From Acidimicrobiia bacterium (GTDB lineage Bacteria > Actinomycetota > Acidimicrobiia > Spongiisociales > ZC4RG35), in NCBI GenBank assembly GCA_025922945.1, contig JAICGW010000012.1:1-37322 (forward strand): DNA of 37,322 nucleotides, in the 5' to 3' direction. The notes beneath the pieces were generated by a model that saw nothing but the letters and a program-made list of their open reading frames with translations, searched no databases and was not told where the DNA came from. Below are positions 1 to 7,102 of the stretch, piece by piece. Within the stretch, counting starts at the first letter, position 1. Every line of letters begins with the position of its first letter. The position numbers were made by a program, and so were the translations under genes.

Positions 1-518
1 GCCGCGAGCACGCGGTTTTCCCATTTCAGGCGGCCTTCGCCGATCAACGGCAAAGCGAGATGGGCAAAGGGCGCCAGATCACCCGACGCCCCCACCGACC
101 CGAGCCGAGGAACCACCGGGAGGAGGTCTGCCCCCAGTAGATCGAGAAGGCGCTCGACCACCACCGGCCGCACCCCCGAGTGCCCCTGGCTCAAGGTCCG
201 GGCTCTAAGGAGCAGCATCGCCCGGACGATCTCGTCAGGTAGGGCATCGCCAACCCCGGCTGCATGGCTGCGGAGGAGATTGACCTGAAGATCGGCTGCT
301 TCCTCCCTTTCCACCCTGGTCGAGGCAAGAGCGCCAAAGCCGGTTGTAACTCCGTAGACGGTGGCGGCTGAATCCAATGCCTCTTCGACCACTCGCCGGG
401 CGGGTTTCATGCGAGCGTCAACCCCGCCGCCGAGGCTGACGGACGCCTGCCGCCGGGCCACCGCCACTACCTCCTCGACCGTCAACGGATCGCCGGAAAC
501 CACCACCTGGCGTTGCAT
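1..518 (-). CDS. hutH: Histidine ammonia-lyase, N-terminal part (runs off the left edge)
   Basis: Translating the minus strand from the ATG at 518-516 gives 172 residues of an open frame that leaves the window at base 1. It should catalyse non-oxidative deamination of L-histidine to urocanate, the first step of histidine degradation, in the cytoplasm. The MIO-forming Ala-Ser-Gly sits at about residues 144-146 in the context GSVGASGDLAP. The catalytic-loop Tyr is at about 55 (YGVTTGFG). The substrate-selectivity position reads Ser-His (LLRSHAAG, His about 85), as in HAL rather than tyrosine ammonia-lyase. The C-terminal two thirds are missing because of the window edge, not because of truncation. 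The gene is divergent from the crotonase at 606. No other hut gene is visible, so membership in a hut operon to the left is unverified. Confidence 0.93.
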   Translation of the reverse strand, partial: MQRQVVVSGDPLTVEEVVAVARRQASVSLGGGVDARMKPARRVVEEALDSAATVYGVTTGFGALASTRVEREEAADLQVNLLRSHAAGVGDALPDEIVRAMLLLRARTLSQGHSGVRPVVVERLLDLLGADLLPVVPRLGSVGASGDLAPFAHLALPLIGEGRLKWENRVLA

Positions 519-535
519 GGACCCGGTATAGCGCC

Positions 536-554
536 TGCGAACCCAGGGTTCGCA
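536..554. repeat. Palindrome TGCGAACCCAGGGTTCGCA
   Basis: A 19-bp palindrome with 9-bp perfect arms around a central A lies between the divergent hutH and crotonase starts. Similar GAACCC/GGGTTC palindromes occur at 12670-12684 and 34783-34802, also in short intergenic gaps. It has no T-tract, so it is not an obvious intrinsic terminator. An operator or a dispersed palindromic repeat are both possible. Confidence 0.6.
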
Positions 555-593
555 CCAGGCCTCTGCCTATCTGCCAGCCCAGAGAACGCGGGT

Positions 594-599
594 TACTCT
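594..599 (+). promoter_or_regulatory. Predicted -10 box (TACTCT) for a leaderless crotonase mRNA
   Basis: TACTCT fits the actinobacterial TANNNT -10 pattern and ends exactly 6 nt before the ATG at 606, which would put the transcription start on the A of the start codon. There is no Shine-Dalgarno sequence. This supports 606 rather than the upstream in-frame ATG at 513. Confidence 0.5.
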
Positions 600-605
600 C
601 CCCGA

Positions 606-1397
606 ATGGCGGTTCACTACCAGGTCGATGGCGACGTGGCGGTGATCACCCTCTCGCGGCCCGACCGCTTCAACTCGGTCTCGGCCGAACTCGGCACCGG
701 TCTCGTCTCGGCCCTCGACCGGGCCGGCGACGACGCTCGAGCAGCGGTTCTTACCGGCTCGGGCAAGGCCTTCTGCGCCGGCGCCGACCTCTCCGACCTG
801 ATGAGCGAGTACGAGTCGGGTGGACCCGATCTCGATCGGGTCTTGGCAGAGCGCTTCAACCCGATGGCAACCGCCCTCTATGAGGCAAGGATTCCAACTG
901 TGGCCGCCGTCAACGGGGTCGCGGCGGGGGCGGGGATGGGTCTGGCATTGGGATGCGACCTCCGGATCATGTCGGCGGAGGCCTACTTCCTATCCGCCTT
1001 CATCGGACTTGGCCTTGTCCCCGATACCGGATCTACCTGGCTGCTGGTGCACCACCTCGGCCTGGCCCGGGCCATCGAGTTCACCACCACCAACCGTCGC
1101 ATGGGCGCCGCCGAGGCCGCCGATCTCGGCCTGGCCCGCGCCGTGGCTGCCGGCGACTTGCTCACCGAAGCCATGGCACAAGCTCAGACCCTCGCCCAAG
1201 GACCAACCGGGGGCTATGTCGCCAACCGGAAGATTCTCTACGGGGCGACCTCGCTGGGCTTTCTCGATGCGCTCGAAGAAGAGCGAACCGTGCAAGGCGC
1301 GCTAGGCGTGACGCCCGATCACCTCGAAGGAATGCGGGCGTTCATCGAGAAGAGGCCCGCGCAGTTCGGACCTAGCTCGGAGCGGGCGGGGCGCTAA
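606..1397 (+). CDS. Enoyl-CoA hydratase/isomerase family protein (PaaG-like crotonase)
   Basis: A 263-residue crotonase-fold enzyme acting on an acyl-CoA. Oxyanion-hole segments are visible at about residues 58-61 (FCAGAD) and 107-112 (AAGAGMG). The two glutamates of classical enoyl-CoA hydratase are absent. Instead the motif GLVPDTGSTW at about 136-146 supplies an Asp (about 140) as in PaaG-type ring-1,2-epoxyphenylacetyl-CoA isomerases, so isomerase chemistry is at least as likely as hydration (inference). An upstream in-frame ATG at 513 would add 31 residues unlike the family and overlap hutH; the start at 606 has a -10 box at leaderless spacing. The 3' end overlaps the convergent DUF4126 gene by 26 nt. 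No other paa or beta-oxidation gene is adjacent, so the substrate is unknown. Confidence 0.85.
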   Translation: MAVHYQVDGDVAVITLSRPDRFNSVSAELGTGLVSALDRAGDDARAAVLTGSGKAFCAGADLSDLMSEYESGGPDLDRVLAERFNPMATALYEARIPTVAAVNGVAAGAGMGLALGCDLRIMSAEAYFLSAFIGLGLVPDTGSTWLLVHHLGLARAIEFTTTNRRMGAAEAADLGLARAVAAGDLLTEAMAQAQTLAQGPTGGYVANRKILYGATSLGFLDALEEERTVQGALGVTPDHLEGMRAFIEKRPAQFGPSSERAGR

Positions 1398-1956
1398 CGC
1401 GGCGGGCGCGTATCCGCTTGATAGCGCCGAAGAACTTCACGACGAGCCAGATACCGAGGATCGTAAAGATCACCACCACCACCAACGTCACCACCGGATT
1501 GGCGATTGCCAGGGCGAGAAGCCCCGCCACGAGACCGTCTTCGAATAGCGAAAGAGTGATGTTGGAGAACGGTTCCGGCGAAGTGTTCACCGCCGCTCGA
1601 GTCGTAGCTTTCGTGGAGTGGGCCGAGAGCGCTAGCGCCCCGGTGAGGAGGGCACCGATGGCAGCTCCGATCGAGGGGGAATCTCCAGCGATGACATAAC
1701 CGAGGGCCCCGGCGCCAAGCGGTCGCACGAAAGTGTGGATGGCATCCCACACGTTGTCGATGAACGGAACTTTGTCCGCCAGGAACTCGACCCCGTAGAG
1801 AACTCCGGCCACGATCATCACGTCCGTACGTTGCAGGACCGATGGCACCTCGAGCCAGTCGAGGCGACCGGCGAGACCCAAGAGGAAAGTCGCCAGATAG
1901 AGATTGAGACCGGCTGCCCACCCGGTGCCAGCCAACAGGCCGATCGTGTCGACCAT
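1372..1956 (-). CDS. DUF4126 family membrane protein
   Basis: A 194-residue integral membrane protein of unknown function. The N-terminal WAAGLNLYLATFLLGL segment, the central DKVPFIDNVWDAIHTFVRP motif and the following glycine/alanine-rich helices match DUF4126. About four or five hydrophobic segments are visible, at roughly residues 5-27, 44-58, 80-112, 140-155 and 155-175, ending in a basic tail (KRIRARR) expected in the cytoplasm. Its start codon overlaps the DUF3237 stop codon (TGATG at 1954-1958), so the two are probably translationally coupled in an operon that begins at the hisC-like gene. The 3' end overlaps the convergent crotonase gene by 26 nt. Confidence 0.8.
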   Translation of the reverse strand: MVDTIGLLAGTGWAAGLNLYLATFLLGLAGRLDWLEVPSVLQRTDVMIVAGVLYGVEFLADKVPFIDNVWDAIHTFVRPLGAGALGYVIAGDSPSIGAAIGALLTGALALSAHSTKATTRAAVNTSPEPFSNITLSLFEDGLVAGLLALAIANPVVTLVVVVIFTILGIWLVVKFFGAIKRIRARRVSAPPAPS

Positions 1957-2363
1957 CAGTCTTTGACTATGTAGACGGTGAGCTCAATCTTTCCGTCCTT
2001 GCCCCCGCCGATCGCGACCCCGACCGCGGTATTTAGCCAGGCGAGGTCGGCGTTGCCGGTCGCGAAGGTCAGAAGTTCTTGTGGCCGCGCCTCGGTCGGG
2101 CTCGTCACGATCGAGACCCCAGTGCCGCGGTAGGACACCGTTTCCCGTTTCTCACCGATGGTCGCCCGGATGTCGAGGTCCATGTTCTGATCGCCGCGGA
2201 CCGTGGCGTAGTCAACGCCTTTGACCGGGCGCTCGCCCTCCCAATGAGGCGAGGTTGCGACTCCTTCAAAGCCAAAATCGATGCGCGTTCCTTGCGGCGT
2301 GTTCCCCACCATGCGCGGGGCCAGGGTTCCAGTGATGGTGCAGAACTCTTCGAGGCTCGGCAT
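1956..2363 (-). CDS. DUF3237 family protein
   Basis: A 135-residue, probably cytoplasmic protein. The motifs IDFGFEGVATSPHWEG, the GVDYATVRGD segment, the LDIRATI strand and the C-terminal TFATGNADLAWLNTAVGV follow the DUF3237 pattern of a small beta-barrel fold. Its biochemical role is unknown. There are only 23 nt between the hisC-like stop and its ATG, and that gap abuts the heptamer hairpin that ends hisC. Its stop overlaps the next start by one base. The three leftward genes therefore look like one transcription unit. No clear Shine-Dalgarno sequence precedes the ATG at 2363. Confidence 0.75.
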   Translation of the reverse strand: MPSLEEFCTITGTLAPRMVGNTPQGTRIDFGFEGVATSPHWEGERPVKGVDYATVRGDQNMDLDIRATIGEKRETVSYRGTGVSIVTSPTEARPQELLTFATGNADLAWLNTAVGVAIGGGKDGKIELTVYIVKD

Positions 2364-2381
2364 GCCGAAGACGATAGACAG

Positions 2382-2436
2382 AGATGTCAGATGTCAGACG
2401 TCAGATTTGGAGTCTCATGTCTGATGTCTGACGTCT
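2382..2436. repeat. Heptamer-repeat palindrome at the 3' end of the hisC-like gene
   Basis: Three tandem 7-bp units (AGATGTC, AGATGTC, AGACGTC at 2382-2402) face inverted counterparts (ATGTCT, GATGTCT, GACGTCT at 2417-2436). In RNA the arms pair over about 20 bp with several G-U wobbles around a loop of about 14 nt. The array is inside the hisC-like reading frame and encodes its last residues, including the stop codon. A related degenerate motif lies at 35179-35230. Confidence 0.75.
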
Positions 2437-3514
2437 GCTGCCTGATCTCGTCGAGTTCCGAGAGGAAGCGATTCATCTCCTCCGGCGTTCCGATCGTCAC
2501 CCGGAGCCAATCCTCGCCGAAGGGTCGCACGATTACTCCCCGCCGCAGAAAATTCTCCTCGAGGTTGACCCCCGGAATGGGGCGGAAAAAGATGAAGTTG
2601 GTTTGTGACGGCACGTACTCGATCTGACGCATGCTCAACTCGCGAGCCAGCCGCTGTCGCCCGGTTTCATTGGCCTCCACCCGCTCCCGGATCCGGTGGG
2701 GATGGCGAACGGCCTCGATGGCGGCAGCCATGGCGAGGGTGCTGACGGTGAATGGGGCCTGTGCTCTCCGCAGTTCGAGCAGAGTCTTCTCCTGGCCGAT
2801 CGCAAATCCGACCCGCAGGCCCGCCAGGCCGAAGACCTTCGAAAAGGTTCGCGTCACGACCACGTTTGGCCGGGCGAGGGCTTCGGGGATGGCACTGGCG
2901 TAATCACTGGCGGTCACGTAGTCGAAATAGGCCTCGTCGATGACCACCAGTGCGGAATCCCCCACTCGGTCAATCACTTCCTTCATCCGGGCGGAACCGA
3001 GATAGGAGCCGGTGGGGTTGTTGGGATTGCAAAGGTAGAGGACAGTGGTGTCGGATCTGATCGCCTCTACCAGCGCATCCGGGTCGAGCTGGTGATCTGC
3101 CGTTAGCGGCACCTCGATCGGTTCGCTCTCCGCCAGCACCGAGGCCAGGCGGTAGATGATGAATGACGGCCAGGCGTATACCGCACTCGTCCCCGCCCCT
3201 CCCACGGCCAGGGCGAAAACCCTAAGCAGCTCAGAGCTTCCGCCAGCAAACATCAGGTTCTTCTCATCCACGTCAAGCCATTCGCCTACCGCCCTCGCCA
3301 CTTCATGCCAGCCGTTGTCGGGATAACGATTCAGAGTGCCGGCATGGGCTGCGATGGCTTCGACCACTTCGGGAAAGGGAGGCAGCGGACTTTCGTTCGA
3401 CGCCAGCTTGACAACCGAGCGGGGATCAAAGCCGAACTCGTCAGCCACTTCTTCGATGGGCCGTCCGGCCACGTAGGGCGGGAGTCGGTCGACGCCGGCT
3501 CGGAGCGAAGGCAC
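2387..3514 (-). CDS. hisC: Histidinol-phosphate aminotransferase-like PLP enzyme
   Basis: A 375-residue fold-type I aminotransferase. It most likely converts imidazole-acetol phosphate and glutamate to histidinol phosphate in histidine synthesis. Visible features are KLASNESPLPP (about 36-46), YPDNGWHE (64-71), NPNNPTG (163-169), DEAYFDY (193-199) and the PLP lysine Lys226 in TFSKVFGLAGLRVGF. The start is GTG (3514-3512); the nearby ATG is out of frame. The last 14 or so residues (QQTSDIRHETPN and the end) are encoded by the heptamer palindrome and are unlike the family, so the native end was probably extended by repeat insertion. No other his gene is in the window, so a related aromatic or phosphothreonine aminotransferase role cannot be excluded. 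Confidence 0.85.
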   Translation of the reverse strand: MPSLRAGVDRLPPYVAGRPIEEVADEFGFDPRSVVKLASNESPLPPFPEVVEAIAAHAGTLNRYPDNGWHEVARAVGEWLDVDEKNLMFAGGSSELLRVFALAVGGAGTSAVYAWPSFIIYRLASVLAESEPIEVPLTADHQLDPDALVEAIRSDTTVLYLCNPNNPTGSYLGSARMKEVIDRVGDSALVVIDEAYFDYVTASDYASAIPEALARPNVVVTRTFSKVFGLAGLRVGFAIGQEKTLLELRRAQAPFTVSTLAMAAAIEAVRHPHRIRERVEANETGRQRLARELSMRQIEYVPSQTNFIFFRPIPGVNLEENFLRRGVIVRPFGEDWLRVTIGTPEEMNRFLSELDEIRQQTSDIRHETPNLTSDI

Positions 3515-3568
3515 ATTTCGAGGCTAGCCCGGCTCAAAAAGACGGAAAACCTGCCAGACTCGGCTTGC

Positions 3569-5644
3569 TTGGCGGACTACCAGACCTTTCAGCTGCTAGG
3601 GCCCGATGGCAAGCCGAAGGAAGCCGATCTCGCGTTTCCCGAATCGCTGCTGGCCGAGATGTACCGGCTCATGGTCCTGTCACGCGAGTTCGACCGCCGC
3701 ATGCTGGCGCTCCAGCGCCAGGGTCGGATCGGCACCTATCCCATGCTCGAAGGACAGGAGGCAGTCCAGGTGGGATCTGCTCTCGCCCTCGCCCCCAATG
3801 ATTTCGTCTTTCCGTCCTATCGGGAACACGGGGTGCAACTCGCCCGGGGCCTGCCTATCGACGTGGTGATGGCTTACTGGCGGGGTCTTCCCAATCGCGA
3901 CTGGGACGTTCTCAAGTACCGGATGGGGATCACCACGGTTCCCATCGCCAGCCAGCTCCCGCACGCGGTTGGCTATTCCTACGTCTCAAAGCTGCGTGGT
4001 GCGGACGACGTGACGGTCACCTACTTCGGAGACGGTGCCACGTCCGAAGTCGATTTCCACTCGGGCATGAACTTCGCCGGGGTTTGGAAGACACCAACGG
4101 TTTTCATCTGCGCCAACAATTTGTACGCAATCTCGGTGCCTTACGAGAAGCAAACAGCTTCCGCCACCATCGCCCAGAAAGCCGAGGCCTACGGTTTTCC
4201 CGGCGTCCGGGTCGATGGCATGGACGTCCTCGCCACCTACCAAGTGACCCGCGAAGCAGTCGACCGGGCGCGGCGCGGGGAGGGCCCGACGCTCATCGAG
4301 GCCATGACCTATCGCTTCGGTGCCCACGCCACGGCCGACGACGCTCGTCGCTACCGGTCCGCCGAGGAAGAGGAGCAATGGCGTCAACTTGATCCCATCG
4401 AGCGCTTCCAGAACTTTCTCGAGGATCGAGGCCTCTGGGACCCCCAAGTGGGAGAAAAGGTGGCGATGGAGGTGGCCGACCAGGTTGAAGCGGCCATCAC
4501 GGAAATCGAGGCGCGACCGCTGCCCAGCCGGGACGACACCATCCGTCATGCCTACCAGCGCATTCCGCCCCTTCTGGTCGAGCAGCTGCATGCGACGCAG
4601 GCCGCACACGGGGAAACGGCAACCGCTTTTCACGCCGAGGAGTTGTGGGAGGTGGGACATGATCCAGCGCCAGGCGGTCCCACCGAATCGATGACGATGG
4701 CCGACGCCATCAACGCTGCACTCATGCAGGCAATGCAGTCGAACCCGGAAACAATCCTTCTCGGCGAGGATGTCGGATTGTCCGGCGGGGTCTTTCGAAT
4801 CACCGAGCACCTGCAAGAGCGTTTCGGAGAGAAGCGAGTGATCGACACCCCTCTCAACGAGTCTGGGATAGTCGGCTGCGCGGTGGGAATGGCCCTGGCT
4901 GGCGCCCGCCCGATCGCCGAAATTCAATTCGATGGCTTCGTTTATCCCGCCTTCGACCAGATTGTCTCCCATCTCGGGCGCTTTCGCTTTCGCACCCGGG
5001 GGAATGTCTCGGTACCGGTAGTGGTCAGATTCCCCAACGGGGCAGGAATCGCCGCCCACGAACATCATTGCGATTCCCCCGAGGCGTACTTTGTTCACGC
5101 TCCCGGGCTGGTGGTGATCTGTCCCTCCACTCCCTGGGACGCGAAAGGCCTTCTCGCCTCGGCTCTCGTCTCCCCCGATCCAGTCATCTTCCTCGAGCCC
5201 AAGGTCCTCTATCGAGCGGGTCGTGAGCCAGTGCCCACCGAGTGGTACGAGGTGCCGATCGGAAGAGCGCGGGTCCGCCAGGAGGGTTCGGAACTGACCC
5301 TTGTCACCTATGGAGGCATGGTGCCTCCGGCCCTGAAGGCGGCCGCCTCCCGGCCGGTGGAGGTAATCGACCTCAGGACCCTTTTCCCCTGGGATAGAGA
5401 AACAGTCATCGCCTCGGTCGAGAAAACCGGGAGGTTGCTGGTGGTCCAGGAACCGCAGGGCTCGGCCGGAGTGGCGGCCGAGGTGGTTGCCACCGTGGCA
5501 GAGAAATGTCTCTATTCGCTCCGCGGTGCCATCTCTCGAGTGACTGGTTTTGACGCCCCCTGGCCACAGTTCGCCATCGAAGGTCACGCACTAGTCAATG
5601 AGCGTCGGATCACAACCGCTATCGATCAAGCTCTCGATTCATAG
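3569..5644 (+). CDS. Fused alpha-beta E1 component of a 2-oxoacid dehydrogenase
   Basis: One polypeptide of about 691 residues contains a complete E1-alpha followed by a complete E1-beta. It should decarboxylate a 2-oxoacid (pyruvate or branched-chain) with thiamine diphosphate and pass the acyl group to a lipoyl E2. The alpha part (about 1-370) has the ThDP signature beginning GDGATSEVDFHSGMNF and ending CANN, plus RFGAHATADDARRYR. The beta part starts at MTMADAINAALMQAM and contains GEDVG, DTPLNESGIVG and HEHHCDSPEAYF. The frame is open from 3305, but upstream starts lie inside divergent hisC. TTG at 3569 is the first reasonable start; there is no convincing ribosome site, so the start is uncertain. 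No E2 or E3 gene adjoins it. Fused E1s are known elsewhere; substrate specificity is not readable here. Confidence 0.85.
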   Translation: MADYQTFQLLGPDGKPKEADLAFPESLLAEMYRLMVLSREFDRRMLALQRQGRIGTYPMLEGQEAVQVGSALALAPNDFVFPSYREHGVQLARGLPIDVVMAYWRGLPNRDWDVLKYRMGITTVPIASQLPHAVGYSYVSKLRGADDVTVTYFGDGATSEVDFHSGMNFAGVWKTPTVFICANNLYAISVPYEKQTASATIAQKAEAYGFPGVRVDGMDVLATYQVTREAVDRARRGEGPTLIEAMTYRFGAHATADDARRYRSAEEEEQWRQLDPIERFQNFLEDRGLWDPQVGEKVAMEVADQVEAAITEIEARPLPSRDDTIRHAYQRIPPLLVEQLHATQAAHGETATAFHAEELWEVGHDPAPGGPTESMTMADAINAALMQAMQSNPETILLGEDVGLSGGVFRITEHLQERFGEKRVIDTPLNESGIVGCAVGMALAGARPIAEIQFDGFVYPAFDQIVSHLGRFRFRTRGNVSVPVVVRFPNGAGIAAHEHHCDSPEAYFVHAPGLVVICPSTPWDAKGLLASALVSPDPVIFLEPKVLYRAGREPVPTEWYEVPIGRARVRQEGSELTLVTYGGMVPPALKAAASRPVEVIDLRTLFPWDRETVIASVEKTGRLLVVQEPQGSAGVAAEVVATVAEKCLYSLRGAISRVTGFDAPWPQFAIEGHALVNERRITTAIDQALDS

Positions 5645-5675
5645 ATAAGTCTGGTTTTCCCGCTCTGCCCGGGTT

Positions 5676-5681
5676 TAATCT
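5676..5681 (+). promoter_or_regulatory. Predicted -10 box (TAATCT) for the leaderless small gene at 5688
   Basis: TAATCT ends exactly 6 nt before the ATG at 5688 and no Shine-Dalgarno sequence is present. The spacing matches those at 594, 19390 and 26232 and supports this small ORF being a real, leaderless gene. Confidence 0.45.
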
Positions 5682-5687
5682 CTAGCC

Positions 5688-5909
5688 ATGCCACGTGTTC
5701 CTCGGCACACCGCCTCTCGGCGACGAGCGCTGGCCGCTTGTCGCGAAGGGCGCCATCGGTTCGGTCCGGGGAGCGAAGCTGGCGGAGGCATCATCAGGCG
5801 CGTTTGCCGCTTCTGCGGGGCACTAAGCGTGGACCTCACTGCGGTCACCGCCTCGCGCAAGGGTGGTTTCACTCTCGAGCGTCCCAGCATCAATAATCCG
5901 GTTCGTTGA
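5688..5909 (+). CDS. Small zinc-ribbon-like protein, function unknown
   Basis: A 73-residue basic protein. Potential metal ligands are Cys18 and His23 (CREGRH) and Cys40/Cys43 (VCRFCGALSVDL), which resembles a small treble-clef or zinc-ribbon. The N-terminus is arginine-rich (MPRVPRHTASRRR), suggesting nucleic-acid binding (inference). The gene follows the E1 fusion by 43 nt and has its own predicted leaderless promoter. It ends 24 nt before the MutT1-like gene on the same strand. I do not recognise a named family; the Cys/His spacing and the promoter spacing are the reasons for calling it. Confidence 0.55.
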   Translation: MPRVPRHTASRRRALAACREGRHRFGPGSEAGGGIIRRVCRFCGALSVDLTAVTASRKGGFTLERPSINNPVR

Positions 5910-5933
5910 CGGATACGTACCCTGGGGGAATTG

Positions 5934-6809
5934 ATGTCGGAGCCTGATCTCGTCATTGCTGCTGGAGGCGTCGTCCTACGCCCCACCGCAGCAGGACCGG
6001 AGGTCTTGGTGATTCATCGCCAGCGTTACGACGATTGGACGCTGCCCAAGGGTAAATCCGATCCGGGTGAGACTCCCGAACAGACAGCTTTGCGCGAAGT
6101 GAGGGAAGAGACCGGTGTCGAGGCCCGCCTGATCGATGCCATCGGCCTCAGCCGATATCGGGTGCAAGCCGGCGAGAAGCTCGTCCATTGGTTCGCAATG
6201 CGCGCTTTGCAAACGACCGATTTCCAACCCAACGACGAAGTTGACGATTTGCAGTGGCTGGGAATTGCCGAGGCCTTGGGCAAGCTCACCTACGGCAAAG
6301 AAAGGGATGTCCTGGCCGGAGTCGATCCAGAAGCGCAGCTGTCCACCGGCACTCTCTTCTTGGTCCGGCATGCCGCTGCCGGAAGCCGATCCGACTGGAA
6401 GAAGGATGACCGCCTCCGTCCTCTCAGCAGCCGCGGCGAGAAGCAGGCACTGGGCCTGACGAGGACCCTGGCGATTCATCCCCTCGATCGAATACTCACC
6501 AGCCCCTATGTGAGGTGCCGTCAAACCGTCGAGCCCTTGGGCGAGAAACTCGGGATCGATCTCGAGGAACGAGACGAGCTTGCCGAGGGCGAGGGGTTCA
6601 AGGGAGCCCGCGACCTGTGCCGGGAGTTGGCGGGGACCAACTCCATCCTCTGCTCGCACGGCGACGTCATCCCCGCCCTTCTCGACTGGATGGCACGCCA
6701 CGGAATGGCGTTGAAGTCGCCTTTCGAATGCAAGAAGGGATCGACTTGGGAAATTGAGGTTCGAGCCGGCGAGTTTCGTCGCGGTCGCTACTGGCCGCCT
6801 CCCGATTAG
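5934..6809 (+). CDS. MutT1-like fusion: Nudix hydrolase plus SixA-type histidine phosphatase
   Basis: A 291-residue cytoplasmic protein. Residues about 5-135 form a Nudix domain whose box runs GKSDPGETPEQTALREVREE followed by TGV, with all signature Glu/Arg residues. Residues about 140-290 form a histidine-phosphatase domain starting LFLVRHAAAG (catalytic Arg-His) with SPYVRCRQT and a second His in CSHGDV. Mycobacterial MutT1 has the same architecture and hydrolyses 8-oxo-(d)GTP and diadenosine polyphosphates, so nucleotide-pool sanitation is the likely role. The ATG at 5934 is preferred over the TTG three bases upstream because GGGGGAA at 5924-5930 gives a Shine-Dalgarno sequence just ahead. 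Confidence 0.88.
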   Translation: MSEPDLVIAAGGVVLRPTAAGPEVLVIHRQRYDDWTLPKGKSDPGETPEQTALREVREETGVEARLIDAIGLSRYRVQAGEKLVHWFAMRALQTTDFQPNDEVDDLQWLGIAEALGKLTYGKERDVLAGVDPEAQLSTGTLFLVRHAAAGSRSDWKKDDRLRPLSSRGEKQALGLTRTLAIHPLDRILTSPYVRCRQTVEPLGEKLGIDLEERDELAEGEGFKGARDLCRELAGTNSILCSHGDVIPALLDWMARHGMALKSPFECKKGSTWEIEVRAGEFRRGRYWPPPD

Positions 6810-7102
6810 CACTGAATAGGCCCTCGGGCGCAGTCCGGTCCGTCCCGGAACCGGCCATAATGGAAATCCGGAGGGGACGGCATTCTCTTCCGAGTTCTCC
6901 AGATCCCTCGGATGCCGTTCCCTCCGGACTTCTCCGGACACGGCTGCCCCAACCGCCGAGTTCTCCAAATCCCTCGGATGCCGTTCCCTCCGGATCTCCC
7001 CGGAGTTTCTCCAGTTCCCCGGATCGCTCCGGCTGATCCCCCGGTACTCCCCGGCCGGAAACTCTCCCGTCGAAAGGGCAAGTCTCCGGCTCCCCGCGGT
7101 TG
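6810..7102. other. Intergenic gap with direct and inverted repeats
   Basis: This 293-bp gap lies between the convergent MutT1-like and kgd genes. It contains the 39-bp direct repeat and its inverted half-copy described separately, then low-complexity CCGG/TCTCC-rich sequence up to the kgd stop. I see no credible gene in it. Convergent flanks make a transcription-termination or spacer role likely. Confidence 0.6.
6867..6994. repeat. 39-bp direct repeat (two copies) with an inverted partner
   Basis: Copies at 6890-6928 and 6956-6994 differ at one base (CAGAT versus CAAAT) and are offset by 66 bp. The terminal part of the unit (ATGCCGTTCCCTCCGGA) also occurs inverted with one mismatch at 6867-6883, so the first copy can fold into a hairpin of about 17 bp. 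Confidence 0.8.

Noticed and set aside
3305-3568. N-terminal extension of the fused E1 from the first ATG of the open frame
   Set aside because: It would overlap the divergent hisC-like gene by 210 bp and the extra residues are unlike E1 proteins.
3986-5587. 533-codon open frame antisense to the fused E1 gene
   Set aside because: Shadow of high-GC coding sequence. The plus strand encodes unmistakable E1 motifs throughout, and this frame has no recognisable domain.
5976-6968. 330-codon frame antisense to the MutT1-like gene
   Set aside because: Nudix and phosphatase motifs identify the plus strand as coding.
6890-6994. CRISPR array
   Set aside because: Only two repeat copies with one 27-bp spacer, a further inverted partial copy, and no cas genes.
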